Assembly (NCBI GenBank): GCA_020833225.1
Contig: JAJHQS010000007.1
Coordinates: forward strand, 1 to 46,444
Source: Desulfurococcaceae archaeon
GTDB lineage: Archaea > Thermoproteota > Thermoprotei_A > Sulfolobales > Desulfurococcaceae
Direction of reading: 5' to 3'
DNA: 46,444 nucleotides
Position 1 is the first letter of the stretch. Each line of letters starts with the position of its first letter. The notes beneath the pieces were generated by a model. It saw nothing but the letters and a program-made list of their open reading frames with translations, was not told the origin of the DNA and did no database searches. Position numbers and translations under genes: made by a program. This document shows, in pieces, positions 16,935-26,373 of this stretch.

Positions 16935-17885
16935 TTGAGATGTAGTATTGCACCAGCCAAAATAATTCTCTTCGGCGAGCACTTCGTAGTTAAGGGTAAG
17001 CCTGGTCTTGGAGTTGCGATTAGTAGATATGCTAAAGTATGTGTTAAAGAGGGGTCTAATAAGATCTATTCAACTCAACTAGGAGTATTAGAAAAAGGCT
17101 CTAAATATAGAGCTCTCTTTGACGAGGCAATTGAACATATAGAAGAATTTGCGGGGAAAAGCGTTTGTTTAGATATCTATGTAGATTCCCCTATACCAAT
17201 AGCGTCAGGACTAGGTTCTTCAGCTGCTGTAGCAGTAGCTCTAGTACATGCTACACTAGGATTACTTAATGTAGAATTCACAAAAGAAGATGTTAGAAAA
17301 ATAGCTCATGAGGCTGAGAAAGCTGTACATTATAGGCCTAGTGGCGTAGATACTACACTAGCTACTTATGGAGGCCTATTATACTATAGACGTGGAGAAT
17401 TTAGATTATTAGATGATCTACAATTACCCACAGACCTCAGCTTAATAATCGTTAACACTGGTATTAAGAGAAGTACAGGTGTAATTGTAAGAGATGTATT
17501 AGGGAGATATGAGAGAATTAAGAGAGTGGCGAAACACATATATGAGGCTGGAAGAGAAATTGTAAGAACAGCTTTAAAAGCCATTAAACGCGGTGATAAA
17601 AAACTCCTAGGAGAACTCATGTTAGTAAATCAAGGATTATTATGGTCTATGGGTGCTTCAAGTAAACAATGTGATGAATTAATCTATAAACTCCTAGATC
17701 TCGGCGCCCTAGGAGCTAAAATCACTGGTGCAGGTAGAGGTGGAGCTGTAATAGGTTTAGCGTCTAAGGGCATGGCAAAGTTCATAATTAATGAGCTAAT
17801 TAAAAGCGGGTATGAAGCTTTCATAGCTGAACCAGAATATAATGGTGTAAGACATATTAATCATGATCAACTTCTCCCCTTATAG
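16935..17885 (+). CDS. mvk: Mevalonate kinase
   Basis: Phosphorylates mevalonate at O5 for isoprenoid (archaeal lipid) synthesis. GHMP-kinase motifs are present: PAKIILFGEHFVVKGKPGLG at the N terminus, the ATP-binding IPIASGLGSSAAVAVA, the catalytic Asp in PSGVDTTLATYGG, and the C-terminal GAKITGAGRGGAVIG. The 316-residue length is typical of archaeal enzymes. The only reasonable start is TTG at 16935 (TTGAGATGT), behind GGGGTTTAG; a TATATAA sequence ends only 15 bases earlier, so the message could be nearly leaderless, unless a more distal AT-rich element is used. The next steps back in the pathway, HMG-CoA synthase and thiolase, lie downstream after a non-coding gap. Confidence 0.96.
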   Translation: MRCSIAPAKIILFGEHFVVKGKPGLGVAISRYAKVCVKEGSNKIYSTQLGVLEKGSKYRALFDEAIEHIEEFAGKSVCLDIYVDSPIPIASGLGSSAAVAVALVHATLGLLNVEFTKEDVRKIAHEAEKAVHYRPSGVDTTLATYGGLLYYRRGEFRLLDDLQLPTDLSLIIVNTGIKRSTGVIVRDVLGRYERIKRVAKHIYEAGREIVRTALKAIKRGDKKLLGELMLVNQGLLWSMGASSKQCDELIYKLLDLGALGAKITGAGRGGAVIGLASKGMAKFIINELIKSGYEAFIAEPEYNGVRHINHDQLLPL

Positions 17886-17930
17886 TTAAAAGTCTAATTA
17901 ATACTACACGTTTATTTATAATTCTCTAAA

Positions 17931-17940
17931 TCTTTATAGG
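17931..17940 (+). promoter_or_regulatory. TATA-like element in front of the box C/D sRNA
   Basis: TCTTTATAGG lies 27-30 bases before the predicted 5' end of the sRNA at 17963, the normal distance between an archaeal TATA box and the transcription start. Confidence 0.4.
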
Positions 17941-17962
17941 TTTTTAGTAGATTTTTATGAAT

Positions 17963-18021
17963 GAGGTATGATGAAATTAGCGGTCTTAGAGTGATGATAG
18001 TACTCCCATGGACTGATCCTC
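17963..18021 (+). ncRNA. Box C/D guide sRNA
   Basis: A canonical archaeal C/D layout in the gap after mevalonate kinase. Box C ATGATGA (17968-17974), box C' GTGATGA (17991-17997) and box D CTGA (18013-18016) all match consensus. Box C and D are flanked by GAGG-T and T-CCTC, which pair to close a terminal stem. The D' box is degenerate (around CTTAGA). Guide regions are AAATTAGCGGT before D' and about TACTCCCATGGA before D. The C'-D gap is 15 bases, a little longer than the usual 12. Expected role: directing 2'-O-methylation of rRNA or tRNA with L7Ae, Nop5 and fibrillarin. Targets not identified. Confidence 0.72.
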
Positions 18022-18158
18022 TGAAGTCTTCTTAATATATGCTGTGTATTACGAGAAATTTATGTAACTATTAGAATAAGTCTATTCCTCATCAACATGA
18101 CAAGATTAAATGTTTAAAACACTGATCTACTATAAGAACGAGGCAAAGGTGATTATAT

Positions 18159-18317
18159 ATGAGTAGTGTAATACACTATGAATCCCGATGTGAACAATTG
18201 TTTCTAAGAGATCTTAGGGAAAATAATTCAATATTAACAATAACACTAATACATTACTCATTAATCCCACTAATTTCTCTAAAACTCACTACTAATCTAA
18301 TGACTCTGCTTACTTAA
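18159..18317 (+). CDS. Possible 52-residue small protein
   Basis: An ATG preceded by AGGTGAT with a five-base gap, which is the best ribosome-binding arrangement in this otherwise non-coding stretch, opens a 52-codon frame. The N-terminal half is polar ([19 protein letters not shown]) and the C-terminal half is hydrophobic ([19 protein letters not shown]), enough for one membrane segment. It ends 29 bases before the HMG-CoA synthase ATG and could lie on the same transcript. No family recognised; it may be a chance frame. Confidence 0.3.
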   Translation: MSSVIHYESRCEQLFLRDLRENNSILTITLIHYSLIPLISLKLTTNLMTLLT

Positions 18318-18346
18318 TACACACTATGATTCACAGGTGTTTTCTT

Positions 18347-19414
18347 ATGAATTTTGGGGAGAGAATTCCAGCTATATATGGTTGGGGCTCATATATTCCT
18401 ATTTATAGAATTAAACTTGATGACATAGCTAAGGCGTGGGGAGAGGATCCTGTAGTAGTTAAGAAGGGGTTAGAAGTTGAAGAGATCTCTGTGAGGGGTC
18501 CAGATGAAGATCAAGTGACTATTGCTATTAATGCTGCTTGGAACGCGTTGAAGAGGGCTCCTGAAGTTAATCCTAAGGATATTGGTGCAATATATGTGGG
18601 TTCTGAGTCTAAGCCTTATGCTGTAAAACCAACAGCAACTATAGTTGCAGCTGCTATAGGTGCATCAGTGACTATTAGAGCTGCTGATTATGAATTTGCA
18701 TGTAAAGCGGGGACTGAAGCTCTTATATCTGTTATAGCTCAAGTAGCTAGTGGGATGATTAAATATGGTTTAGCTATAGGTGCTGATACTTCTCAATCGT
18801 GGCCAGGTGACGTGTTAGAATATACAGCGAGTGCTGGAGGATCTGCTTTTATAATTGGACCTAAATCTACTAGTAGTGTTGCCTATTTTGAAGCTCAATA
18901 CTCTGTTGCTACAGATACCCCTGACTTCTGGAGGAGAGATGAAATTAAATACCCAAGACACATGGGTAGATTTACAGGTGAACCAGCTTACTTTAAACAC
19001 ATTACATTAGCTGCTAAAGAGCTAATGGAGAGAGAGGGTTTTAAACCAAGTGATTTTGACTACTTTATACCACATCAACCCAATGGGACATTTCCTATTA
19101 GAGTTGCCTTGAAACTAGGTTTTAAGATTGAACAAGTTAAACCAGGGCTTTTATCACCACTAGTTGGAAACTTTTACTCAGGATCATCGCTAACTGGGCT
19201 TTCAAGAGTATTAGATATAGCTAAACCTGGTCAGAGAATACTGTTAGTTTCATATGGATCAGGTGCTGGTGCAGACGCCTTTAGTATAGTAACTCAAGAG
19301 GCTATAGAGGAGAAGAAGAGATTAGCTCCTACAGTAGATTACTACGTCAATAGGAAAAAGTACATTGATTATGCAACATATCTAAGATTCTCTAACAAGA
19401 TCTATGGGTTATGA
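18347..19414 (+). CDS. Hydroxymethylglutaryl-CoA synthase, archaeal type
   Basis: Condenses acetyl-CoA with acetoacetyl-CoA to HMG-CoA, the first committed step towards mevalonate. A thiolase-fold protein with the nucleophilic Cys in [14 protein letters not shown] (about Cys119), the histidine of [12 protein letters not shown] and the glycine-rich [12 protein letters not shown]. The 355-residue length is that of archaeal enzymes. ATG 18347 has AGGTGTTTTCTT before it; an earlier ATG at 18326 would add seven residues. It overlaps the thiolase start by four bases. In archaea these two enzymes and the DUF35 protein form one complex that passes acetoacetyl-CoA directly between active sites, and all three genes are here in that order. 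Confidence 0.96.
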   Translation: MNFGERIPAIYGWGSYIPIYRIKLDDIAKAWGEDPVVVKKGLEVEEISVRGPDEDQVTIAINAAWNALKRAPEVNPKDIGAIYVGSESKPYAVKPTATIVAAAIGASVTIRAADYEFACKAGTEALISVIAQVASGMIKYGLAIGADTSQSWPGDVLEYTASAGGSAFIIGPKSTSSVAYFEAQYSVATDTPDFWRRDEIKYPRHMGRFTGEPAYFKHITLAAKELMEREGFKPSDFDYFIPHQPNGTFPIRVALKLGFKIEQVKPGLLSPLVGNFYSGSSLTGLSRVLDIAKPGQRILLVSYGSGAGADAFSIVTQEAIEEKKRLAPTVDYYVNRKKYIDYATYLRFSNKIYGL

Positions 19415-20583
19415 GTATGAGGGGGGAGGTAGCTGTAATAGGAGTAGGTATGACTAAGTTTGGTGAACACTGGGATAAGCAGTTAAGAGATCTATTTGTT
19501 GAAGCAGCATTAGAGGCTATTGAAGATGCACAAGTAGATCTAAGGGATATTAAAGCCATGTTTATTGGTAATATGGGTTCAGGTCTTTGGGTTGAACAAG
19601 AACACTTGGGTCCACTATTAGCAGATTACTTAGGGATTCCGGGGACACCATCATTAAAAATAGAGTCTGCATGTGCATCTTCAGGAATGGCGTTTAGGCT
19701 TGGAGTAATCTCGGTAGCTGTAGGTCTCTATGACATTGTATTAGTAGGTGGTGTTGAGAAGACGAGTGATGTGACACATGGTGAGTCTATACATCACTTG
19801 GCATCTGTAGCTGATAGAGAGTGGGAGGCTTTTTATGGAATGACTCTTCCAGCTCTATTTGCATTAATAGCTAAGAGACATATGATGCAATATGGTACTA
19901 CAAGAGAGCAATTAGCTAAAGTAGCTGTTAAGAATCATAAACATGGGTCTTATAATCCAAAGGCGCAGTTTCAGAGGCCAATATCTATAGAAGATGTTCT
20001 TAATTCTCCTCTAGTAGCAGATCCACTGAGGCTTCTCGACTGCTCACCAATTAGTGATGGTGCAGCTGTTGCTATAATAGCGAGGTCTGATATAGCTAGG
20101 AAATTTACAGATACACCAGTATATGTGCTAGGTAGTGGTGTAGCAACTGATACTATAGCTCTTCACGATAGAGACGATATAACGACTTTTAAGTCTATTG
20201 TTCTAGCTGCTAGAGAGGCTTATAAAATGGCTAAAGTAGAGCCTAAAGATATTAATGTTGCTGAAGTCCACGACTCTTTCACTATAGCAGAGATCTTAGC
20301 ATATGAAGACCTTGGTTTTGTTAAGAAGGGTGAAGGAGGTAAGTTAATTGATGAGGGGGTAACCGAGTTAGGTGGTAAAATACCTGTAAATACTAGTGGT
20401 GGTTTAAAAGCTAGAGGACATTCACCTGGTGCAACAGGTATTGCTCAAATAGTAGAGATAGTATTACAATTACGCAATGATGCTGGTAAAAGGCAGGTTT
20501 CAAATGCAGAAATAGGTCTTACACAGAACATTGGTGGTTCTGGGGCTTCATGTGTTATTCATATTTTTGGGAATAAGAGGTGA
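19411..20583 (+). CDS. Acetyl-CoA C-acetyltransferase (thiolase) of the mevalonate complex
   Basis: Makes acetoacetyl-CoA from two acetyl-CoA. Thiolase landmarks: the nucleophilic Cys in [12 protein letters not shown] (about Cys88), the Asn/Asp-His of [10 protein letters not shown], and [14 protein letters not shown] with the general-base His. The family lacks the second active-site Cys of bacterial thiolases at the usual C-terminal place, as is normal for this archaeal SCP2-like group. Its ATG overlaps the HMG-CoA synthase stop (ATGA), so translation is coupled, and the DUF35 gene follows after five bases. Confidence 0.95.
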   Translation: MSMRGEVAVIGVGMTKFGEHWDKQLRDLFVEAALEAIEDAQVDLRDIKAMFIGNMGSGLWVEQEHLGPLLADYLGIPGTPSLKIESACASSGMAFRLGVISVAVGLYDIVLVGGVEKTSDVTHGESIHHLASVADREWEAFYGMTLPALFALIAKRHMMQYGTTREQLAKVAVKNHKHGSYNPKAQFQRPISIEDVLNSPLVADPLRLLDCSPISDGAAVAIIARSDIARKFTDTPVYVLGSGVATDTIALHDRDDITTFKSIVLAAREAYKMAKVEPKDINVAEVHDSFTIAEILAYEDLGFVKKGEGGKLIDEGVTELGGKIPVNTSGGLKARGHSPGATGIAQIVEIVLQLRNDAGKRQVSNAEIGLTQNIGGSGASCVIHIFGNKR

Positions 20584-20588
20584 TATAG

Positions 20589-20999
20589 GTGAGTATTATG
20601 TCAGTGCCTAAAGCGCCGAGAATATGGCAATTAGCTGAAAGAAGATATAGGTTAATAGGAACTCAGTGTTTAAAATGTGGAAGAGTATTCATTGGCCCAA
20701 GAAAGATCTGTCCTCAATGTGGTAGTAGAGAACTTAGAGATATAGAGTTACCTAAGAGAGGTAAAATATACTCTTACACCGTCGTTAGAAATCCACCAGT
20801 AGAGAGAGAAAAACAAGGCCCCTACATAATAGCTATAGTAGAGCTTGAAAATGGATGTAAATTAACAACTGAAATCGTCGACTGCTCACCAGAAGAAATA
20901 GATATAGGTACAGTGGTTGAAGCAGTTTTTAGAAAAATTGGTGAAGAAGATAAAACAGGCGTTATATACTATGGTTGTAAATTTAGACCAGTTAAATAA
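20589..20999 (+). CDS. DUF35 OB-fold zinc-ribbon scaffold protein of the thiolase/HMG-CoA synthase complex
   Basis: A 136-residue protein with a rubredoxin-like zinc ribbon (CLKCGRVF and CPQCGSREL) followed by an OB fold (GKIYSYTVVRNPP, GPYIIAIVELENG, IDIGTVVEAVFRK). In the archaeal complex described for methanogens, DUF35 bridges thiolase and HMG-CoA synthase and forms the shared CoA channel. Third gene of the operon. The GTG start has GAGGTGAT five bases upstream; the ATG at 20598 is less well placed. Confidence 0.93.
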   Translation: MSIMSVPKAPRIWQLAERRYRLIGTQCLKCGRVFIGPRKICPQCGSRELRDIELPKRGKIYSYTVVRNPPVEREKQGPYIIAIVELENGCKLTTEIVDCSPEEIDIGTVVEAVFRKIGEEDKTGVIYYGCKFRPVK

Positions 21000-21114
21000 A
21001 AGTGAATTAAAGCAACTTAGTGATTTAAGTGGGTTTAGAGTAAAGACTAGGTAAAGTAGATATCTTTTAACTCTAATTTAAAACTCATTTTTAAGTGATC
21101 CTCTATATTGTGAG

Positions 21115-21600
21115 GTGTTTAAAGCTTATAATTTTTTCATAGTTAACTCACTAACTAGGAAGTTGCCTATGTGTGTTGCTAAAGAGATCAGTAGTAGTAA
21201 GTTGGTTTTAAAAGAATCTACAGTTATGTTTATTAAGTTAAATATGGTTTTTGCTGAAATGCTCTCAGAGATACATGAGTATAATAATAGAATTAAGGAT
21301 ACAGGGTATTACTTAAAGCCTATACATATGTCTACTAGGAGATTACTAGATGGAACTGTACTTAAATACTACTATTATGGAAGGTATTGGTATAGAGTTG
21401 AGAGAAGTGGAGGTAAGAGAATTAGATGGATATATCTAGGTAGAGAAAAACCCTCACCAATACTACCAGATCCTCCGAGAAACCCATTAGAAGGTGTTGT
21501 AGTCAAGAAATATGATAATCGTGTTGAAATAGAGTTCTCTAGTGAAGAGGTGCTAAGAGAGGTATATGAGAGATTATCGAAATATGAGAAGAGATCTTAG
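21115..21600 (+). CDS. Conserved-looking hypothetical protein, aromatic/basic central segment
   Basis: A 161-residue protein. The centre is notable for aromatic and basic residues: LKYYYYGRYWYRVERSGGKR then IRWIYLGREKP, followed by PSPILPDPPRNPLEG and a C-terminal beta-alpha unit VEIEFSSEEVLREVYERL. Such a Tyr/Trp/Arg surface would suit nucleic-acid binding, but no family is recognised. The start is uncertain: GTG 21115 lacks a separate ribosome site, and ATG 21169 (MCVAKEISSS) is possible. Single gene with a TTTAAAAC promoter-like element about 35 bases before the first start. Confidence 0.6.
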   Translation: MFKAYNFFIVNSLTRKLPMCVAKEISSSKLVLKESTVMFIKLNMVFAEMLSEIHEYNNRIKDTGYYLKPIHMSTRRLLDGTVLKYYYYGRYWYRVERSGGKRIRWIYLGREKPSPILPDPPRNPLEGVVVKKYDNRVEIEFSSEEVLREVYERLSKYEKRS

Positions 21601-21729
21601 TTTAAAATAGAACTTTAAATTTTAATCCTCTTAGTATTTGTCATCTAAGAGTATTTAGTGAGGTGATTTTACATTTATTATTCTTAAATATTTTATAATT
21701 ACTATGACTTACTAGTAGAGGAGGATATT

Positions 21730-22842
21730 GTGGTTAAAAGTAGTGTTGTAGATGGCGTTATAGCATTAGTATTGCTTAGTACTCTTAGCTACTCGTTCTT
21801 AGTTTCTATGGGTGCTATTAGCTATGCTGTATATAAGCCTCGGAGGAGTAGTACTAGGGCTAATAATGTAGAAATAGTTATTGTCTCTAAGGCTGATGAA
21901 AAAGTTAAAAATTCATTATATGAGGTTTTAGATTACCATGTTAAGAAGTATGGTAGAGTGGTTTTAGTTGTTGATGAAGAGGCTCCACTACTCCCAGTGC
22001 TTAGAGAGTTTAGAGGAGTAGATCTTGTTGTAGTGCCGTCGAGTTATAGGAGAGACCTTACTGGTAAGGGTAGAGCGTTACAGTATTTTACAGAGTGTTG
22101 TGTAGATTCCTCTAAGTGGTATGTATTTATAGATGATGATAATTTAATACTTGATGACTCTTTCCTCTACGAGATCCCGGCTTATGAGGAGTTAAATTAT
22201 GTTGCTGCAAACGGTGTTCTCGTACCACGTCCTGGTAGGAGTGTTACTGCCTATGTTATGGATTGGATTAGATTTGTAGATGACTTATTTCTTTTCAGGC
22301 TATTTACTGGTCTCCTAGGTAAACCTCTCCTCGGGTTACATGGAGATCTATTAATAGTTAAAGGTAGTGTGCTTAGAGAAATAGGTTTCTCTAAGAAAAC
22401 GCTTACAGAGGACTTTGAATTTGCTAAAGAACTTGTTAAAAGAGGTTATAAGACATGGCAGTCTAATACGAGGGTTTCAATAAAGAGTCCTAATAGTGTA
22501 AAAGACCTTATTACTCAGCGTGGTAGATGGTTTAAAGGTATTGTGAGTGGCATGAAGAGTTGTCCATTACTAATGAAAATAGTAATTATAATTAGGGGTT
22601 TTACTTTTACAATTGGAGTATTATTATTAATAATACTACTACCAGCAATATATTACATTGGATATACGTGGTTTATTGTACCAGCAGGCTTATACTACGC
22701 TGGTACATATATTTATGGAGTCTATAATTCCGGTAAGCCATACATGATACTACTAGTACCTTTCTTCGGCTTTATAGAGGCAATATCCCGAGTCTATGGG
22801 CTTGTACACGTGAATAGTTATGTAGTTATAGATAAGAACTAG
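21730..22842 (+). CDS. Membrane-anchored family 2 glycosyltransferase
   Basis: A 370-residue GT-A enzyme with an N-terminal membrane helix, a catalytic domain and two or three C-terminal helices, as in processive or ceramide-glucosyltransferase-like GT2 enzymes. The metal/UDP-sugar motif is FIDDDNLIL (DDD at about 135-137), the general-base motif is LTEDFEFAKELVKRG and the acceptor motif is TQRGRWFKG (Q-x-x-R-W). GTG start behind GAGGAGGATATT. It probably builds a lipid-linked or secreted glycan at the inner membrane face. Followed after 15 bases by the alcohol dehydrogenase-like gene. Confidence 0.85.
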   Translation: MVKSSVVDGVIALVLLSTLSYSFLVSMGAISYAVYKPRRSSTRANNVEIVIVSKADEKVKNSLYEVLDYHVKKYGRVVLVVDEEAPLLPVLREFRGVDLVVVPSSYRRDLTGKGRALQYFTECCVDSSKWYVFIDDDNLILDDSFLYEIPAYEELNYVAANGVLVPRPGRSVTAYVMDWIRFVDDLFLFRLFTGLLGKPLLGLHGDLLIVKGSVLREIGFSKKTLTEDFEFAKELVKRGYKTWQSNTRVSIKSPNSVKDLITQRGRWFKGIVSGMKSCPLLMKIVIIIRGFTFTIGVLLLIILLPAIYYIGYTWFIVPAGLYYAGTYIYGVYNSGKPYMILLVPFFGFIEAISRVYGLVHVNSYVVIDKN

Positions 22843-22857
22843 GATAGAGTGATATAA

Positions 22858-24021
22858 TTGTGGAGTAGTATTTTTAAATTTAAATATGGAGAGGTAGAAG
22901 TATATTTTGGCCCAGGGGTTCTAAGAAGACATTTAACTAGTAAAATTCAGGGTTATCGTAGAGTACTAGTAGTGACGAGTAGGAGTGCTGCACTTATTTC
23001 AGGAGCTCTAAATGATGTAGAGAGGGCTCTTAGAGAATATAGTATAGACTATACTATTTACAATAATGTGAAATCAAATCCAGACACTAAAACAGCTGAT
23101 ATTGTTGCAGAAATAGCGAAGAACACTAGAGCAGATGCTATTATAGGCATTGGTGGTGGTAGTGTTATTGATGTTGCTAAAGTATCCTCTATCAGTGCTA
23201 AAAGTAATGTTAAAGCAGAAGACATCATGGTTAAGAGGATAAATACTTCTGAGGCTCTTCCACTAATTATTATTAATTTAACTCATGGCACAGGATCTGA
23301 AGTAAATAGATTTGCTGTATTAACACTAAGTGGTACTATTGAAAAACGTGGTTTTGTAGCTAGATATCCCTTAGTGAGCTTTGATGACCCTACATATACT
23401 ACTACGCTGAGTACTAAGCAGACGTTATATACTACAATAGACGCCTTCTATCATGCATATGAGTCAGCTACATCGAAGAGGACAAATCTACTAGTAATAT
23501 CTCTCGCTGAAATGGCAATAAGTAATATTAAAGAGCATTTGAAGAGAGCTATTGAAGAACCTAGTAATCTAGAGGCTAGAACTAGATTACTCTACGCCTC
23601 TATGCTGGCTGGTATTAGTGCAGATATTGCCGGTGGATCTCACTTAAATCACGCAATAGAGCATGGTTTTAGTGGTTTAAATCCAGAGTTGCCTCATGGT
23701 GCAGGACTTGCAATGTTTGGACCTATGATAGTGTATTATACTCATAGAGCGGCCCCAGAGATATCTGCTAGACTATTGAGAAACCTAGATCCCTCTATTA
23801 AGCCCACTAGTGAAGATGCAGAGAAAGCTAAGAGAGTGGTAGAGGAATTTCAAGAAACCCATGGATTTAGTGAAAGACTTAGTGATTATGGTATTAGGGG
23901 GGAGGATATTGAGAGAACTGTAGATTTTATTATGAAAACTATTAGTGAGAGATATCATGTATTAATACCATTTCCTACTAGTAGAGAGCTTGTTTTAAAC
24001 ATAGTTAGAAGTGTATTGTGA
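22858..24021 (+). CDS. Iron-type (group III) alcohol dehydrogenase family protein
   Basis: A 387-residue NAD(P)- and metal-dependent dehydrogenase. The dinucleotide motif is GIGGGSVIDVAKVS, then THGTGSEVNRFAV, and the metal ligands are consistent with DAFYHAYES (Asp, His), SHLNHAIEHGFSG and ELPHGAGLAMFGP (His). TTG start in GTGATATAATTG. The substrate is not determined; related proteins act on simple alcohols, lactaldehyde or glycerol-like compounds. It lies directly after the glycosyltransferase, which may only reflect shared transcription. It is not sn-glycerol-1-phosphate dehydrogenase, whose motifs differ. Confidence 0.85.
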   Translation: MWSSIFKFKYGEVEVYFGPGVLRRHLTSKIQGYRRVLVVTSRSAALISGALNDVERALREYSIDYTIYNNVKSNPDTKTADIVAEIAKNTRADAIIGIGGGSVIDVAKVSSISAKSNVKAEDIMVKRINTSEALPLIIINLTHGTGSEVNRFAVLTLSGTIEKRGFVARYPLVSFDDPTYTTTLSTKQTLYTTIDAFYHAYESATSKRTNLLVISLAEMAISNIKEHLKRAIEEPSNLEARTRLLYASMLAGISADIAGGSHLNHAIEHGFSGLNPELPHGAGLAMFGPMIVYYTHRAAPEISARLLRNLDPSIKPTSEDAEKAKRVVEEFQETHGFSERLSDYGIRGEDIERTVDFIMKTISERYHVLIPFPTSRELVLNIVRSVL

Positions 24022-24127
24022 AGTTCTAGATATTAGTGAACTATTCATTTACCACGCATATTCATCTTGATTTAGATTTAAAAAGGCTTTCTACACATTA
24101 AATATGTAACCTGGTGAAATCTGAGAA

Positions 24128-25024
24128 TTGCATATAGTATGGATAATGTTCTTTGTAAACGCGCTCTCAGCTATTTTAAAAGCTACTAGTACTACTTGGA
24201 CTAATTCTGCAAGTGTATTTGTAGATATGCTCAATGATCTTGGCGACGCGGTTGGATTAGGCTTAATATTATTAGGCCTGAAATTGAGTAATAGGTCTAG
24301 TAGTATTACTTACCCCTATGGTACTCGTAGAGCTATATATGTCTTAGGCTTAATAGCTATATCTATCTTTAGTGGTGTTATCTTTTCAAGTGCTATTTAC
24401 AAGGTTGCAGGGGCTCTCAGCGGAGAGTACATGGTTTACTCGGGGAGAACAGCCCGTGTCCTCTTCACAATAGCGTTTATAATTAACTTAGTGAGTTTAA
24501 TTCTACTTTATCGAGTTTTAAGAGGGAATTCTAATGACCCAGCATTAGAGGGTACTCTACTAGATGCTATTAGTGATTTATCTGCAAGTATACTTGCCCT
24601 ATTAGTACTATTTACTGAGAGTGTTATACTTGACGTTACTGGTGGGATAATAATATCACTAGTTATTTTAATATCTGCTCTTTCAATAGGTTATAAATAC
24701 TACCAGGTACTTGTGGGGAGATCTCCGCCTCGAGGTGTATTGAAGAGTGTTCTTGAAAAAGTGCTTAATATACCTGAGGTAAAAGACGTAAATGTGTTTA
24801 ATGCAATGATGATCACGGGAGATGAATATATGCTTATACTCGAAGTAGAAGTTGATAAGAGCTTAGACGTTATTGATACCGAAGAACTCTCAACTAGAAT
24901 AGAGAACATTGTGCGCTCTATTGAACCCAGATTTAAACACATAATTATAGAATTTGTTGCTGAGAAGAGGGAACCTAAGACATATAAGTCTATTATGAGA
25001 GAACTAGAGAGTACACATGCATAG
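24128..25024 (+). CDS. Cation diffusion facilitator, predicted Mn2+/Fe2+ exporter
   Basis: A 298-residue CDF-family exporter with six helices and a cytoplasmic C-terminal domain (LNIPEVKDVNVFNAMMI to IIIEFVAEKRE). Helix 2 has FVDMLNDLGDAVG and helix 5 has LLDAISDLSAS, so the transport site would be Asp-xxx-Asp in both helices. Zinc transporters have His in helix 5; all-Asp or Asn/Asp sites are typical of manganese (and some iron) CDFs. The loop TYPYGTRRAIYVLGL is the family's HPYGH-like signature with its histidines lost. TTG start after GGTGAAATCTGAGAA; ATG 24146 is an alternative. Convergent with the MFS-like gene. Confidence 0.85.
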   Translation: MHIVWIMFFVNALSAILKATSTTWTNSASVFVDMLNDLGDAVGLGLILLGLKLSNRSSSITYPYGTRRAIYVLGLIAISIFSGVIFSSAIYKVAGALSGEYMVYSGRTARVLFTIAFIINLVSLILLYRVLRGNSNDPALEGTLLDAISDLSASILALLVLFTESVILDVTGGIIISLVILISALSIGYKYYQVLVGRSPPRGVLKSVLEKVLNIPEVKDVNVFNAMMITGDEYMLILEVEVDKSLDVIDTEELSTRIENIVRSIEPRFKHIIIEFVAEKREPKTYKSIMRELESTHA

Positions 25025-25060
25025 AGTATATTTAATTTCACAGGACACTCTCAATTGTTC

Positions 25061-26260
25061 TCAGAGTTTTAATAGTATTAGTAGGGATATTGTGTTTAAT
25101 ATTCCTATAGTTAGTGAGAGATATGTTAAACCCAGGGTTCTGAGTGCTTGTGAAGAAGTTAAAGCGCCAATAAAACTTGCTATTTCACCAAGCATAGTAT
25201 ATGCCGTAATTTTCTCACCACCTGTGATTTTTAAGTAAGTTGTATATATAGAGATATCTATTACGACTCCACATACATAGATTAGAGATAAAAGTATTGA
25301 GAGTACTTGACTAGGTAGTTTTATAGCTAATAGTGTATAAACACTAAATACTCTAATTGCAATAGCAATGCTAAATATTCTATTATTAATCTTACTCAAT
25401 GGTATTAGAGCTAGGAGAATTGAAGCTAAGATTTTACCAAGCCCATATAGCATTAACACACTCTCAGTACTTAGACTCATCATGTTTATGAGTATATATG
25501 GTAGTGGTGTAAATAAGTATTCACTACTAATTTTAAAGAGTACTAGTGAAATTATAATTAAACCTACTCCACTACTAATTCTCCTATATAGTGAACGCGT
25601 CTTTATCTGTGTAGTGTTCATATAAGGGTCTAGTGATGATAGTACTAGTAAATTGTCTATTGGAATTAAGCCTACAGCAATGTTTCTCTCTATTTTCTCT
25701 ACCAGCCTAGTGAGTCTTAGAATTGGTTGTGGTATTATTAGATAGGATAAGAGGCCTGTAAATATGTATAATACCAGGAGTATAATAGAGTAGGATAATG
25801 TAAACACATTGATCCAGAGAATTGAAAGAAGTGTGAGAAATAAGCCGTCTAGTAAAATAGTAGTTGCCGAGACACGTCTATTAATAGAGCCCCATATATT
25901 ACTAAAATAATTCTCCACGATACTGGTTTGAACACCTACTCTACAATAAATAAATGCTACTGCGTGAAGCATATATGAAACATAGAGGGCTTCTCTAATA
26001 GTGTTAATTGTAGATAAATAGAGTACTATTAAGCTCGCGGAGAGTAGTAAAAATCCTATTAGTAATAGTCTTTTAGAGCATCCACGTTGAGACAATATCT
26101 CAGTATGTATTGATGAAAATAATATGACAAGTGTCCATAGAGCATTGAGTATTGCGATCTCTTGTAAATTAAATTTAAGAATTCTAACAGCTACAATATT
26201 AATTAATAAATCTAGGGAATTCACCAGGGCTAATAGTAGGCTGGTAATATAATACCACAC
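25061..26260 (-). CDS. MFS-like multi-helix membrane transporter, unknown substrate
   Basis: A protein of about 399 residues with roughly twelve hydrophobic helices in two halves and a cytoplasmic middle loop (RLTRLVEKIERN ... TRSLYRRISSG), the major-facilitator layout. Little of the family signature between helices 2 and 3 is recognisable (TEILSQRGCSKRLLLIG is the closest). GTG at 26260 is chosen because GGTGTTTACT precedes it; TTG 26272 and GTG 26269 are in frame upstream. Stops close to the CDF gene in convergent orientation. Substrate unknown. Confidence 0.72.
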   Translation of the reverse strand: MWYYITSLLLALVNSLDLLINIVAVRILKFNLQEIAILNALWTLVILFSSIHTEILSQRGCSKRLLLIGFLLLSASLIVLYLSTINTIREALYVSYMLHAVAFIYCRVGVQTSIVENYFSNIWGSINRRVSATTILLDGLFLTLLSILWINVFTLSYSIILLVLYIFTGLLSYLIIPQPILRLTRLVEKIERNIAVGLIPIDNLLVLSSLDPYMNTTQIKTRSLYRRISSGVGLIIISLVLFKISSEYLFTPLPYILINMMSLSTESVLMLYGLGKILASILLALIPLSKINNRIFSIAIAIRVFSVYTLLAIKLPSQVLSILLSLIYVCGVVIDISIYTTYLKITGGEKITAYTMLGEIASFIGALTSSQALRTLGLTYLSLTIGILNTISLLILLKL

Positions 26261-26373
26261 AGTAAACACCAAGGGTCAGGGCCTAGGTAAGTATTGATAT
26301 GGTGAGTAATTTTAAGATGAGAGATTATAGTGATCTAGTTACTATATGAACAAGACCTCTATAAGGTTAGTGT

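Noticed and set aside
22126-22160. GATGATGAT run resembling a box C element
   Set aside because: It encodes the DDD metal motif of the glycosyltransferase and has no accompanying D box.
22858-24021. Calling the dehydrogenase glycerol-1-phosphate dehydrogenase
   Set aside because: GTGSEVN and the HxxEH..HGxG metal motif follow iron-type alcohol dehydrogenases, not that enzyme.
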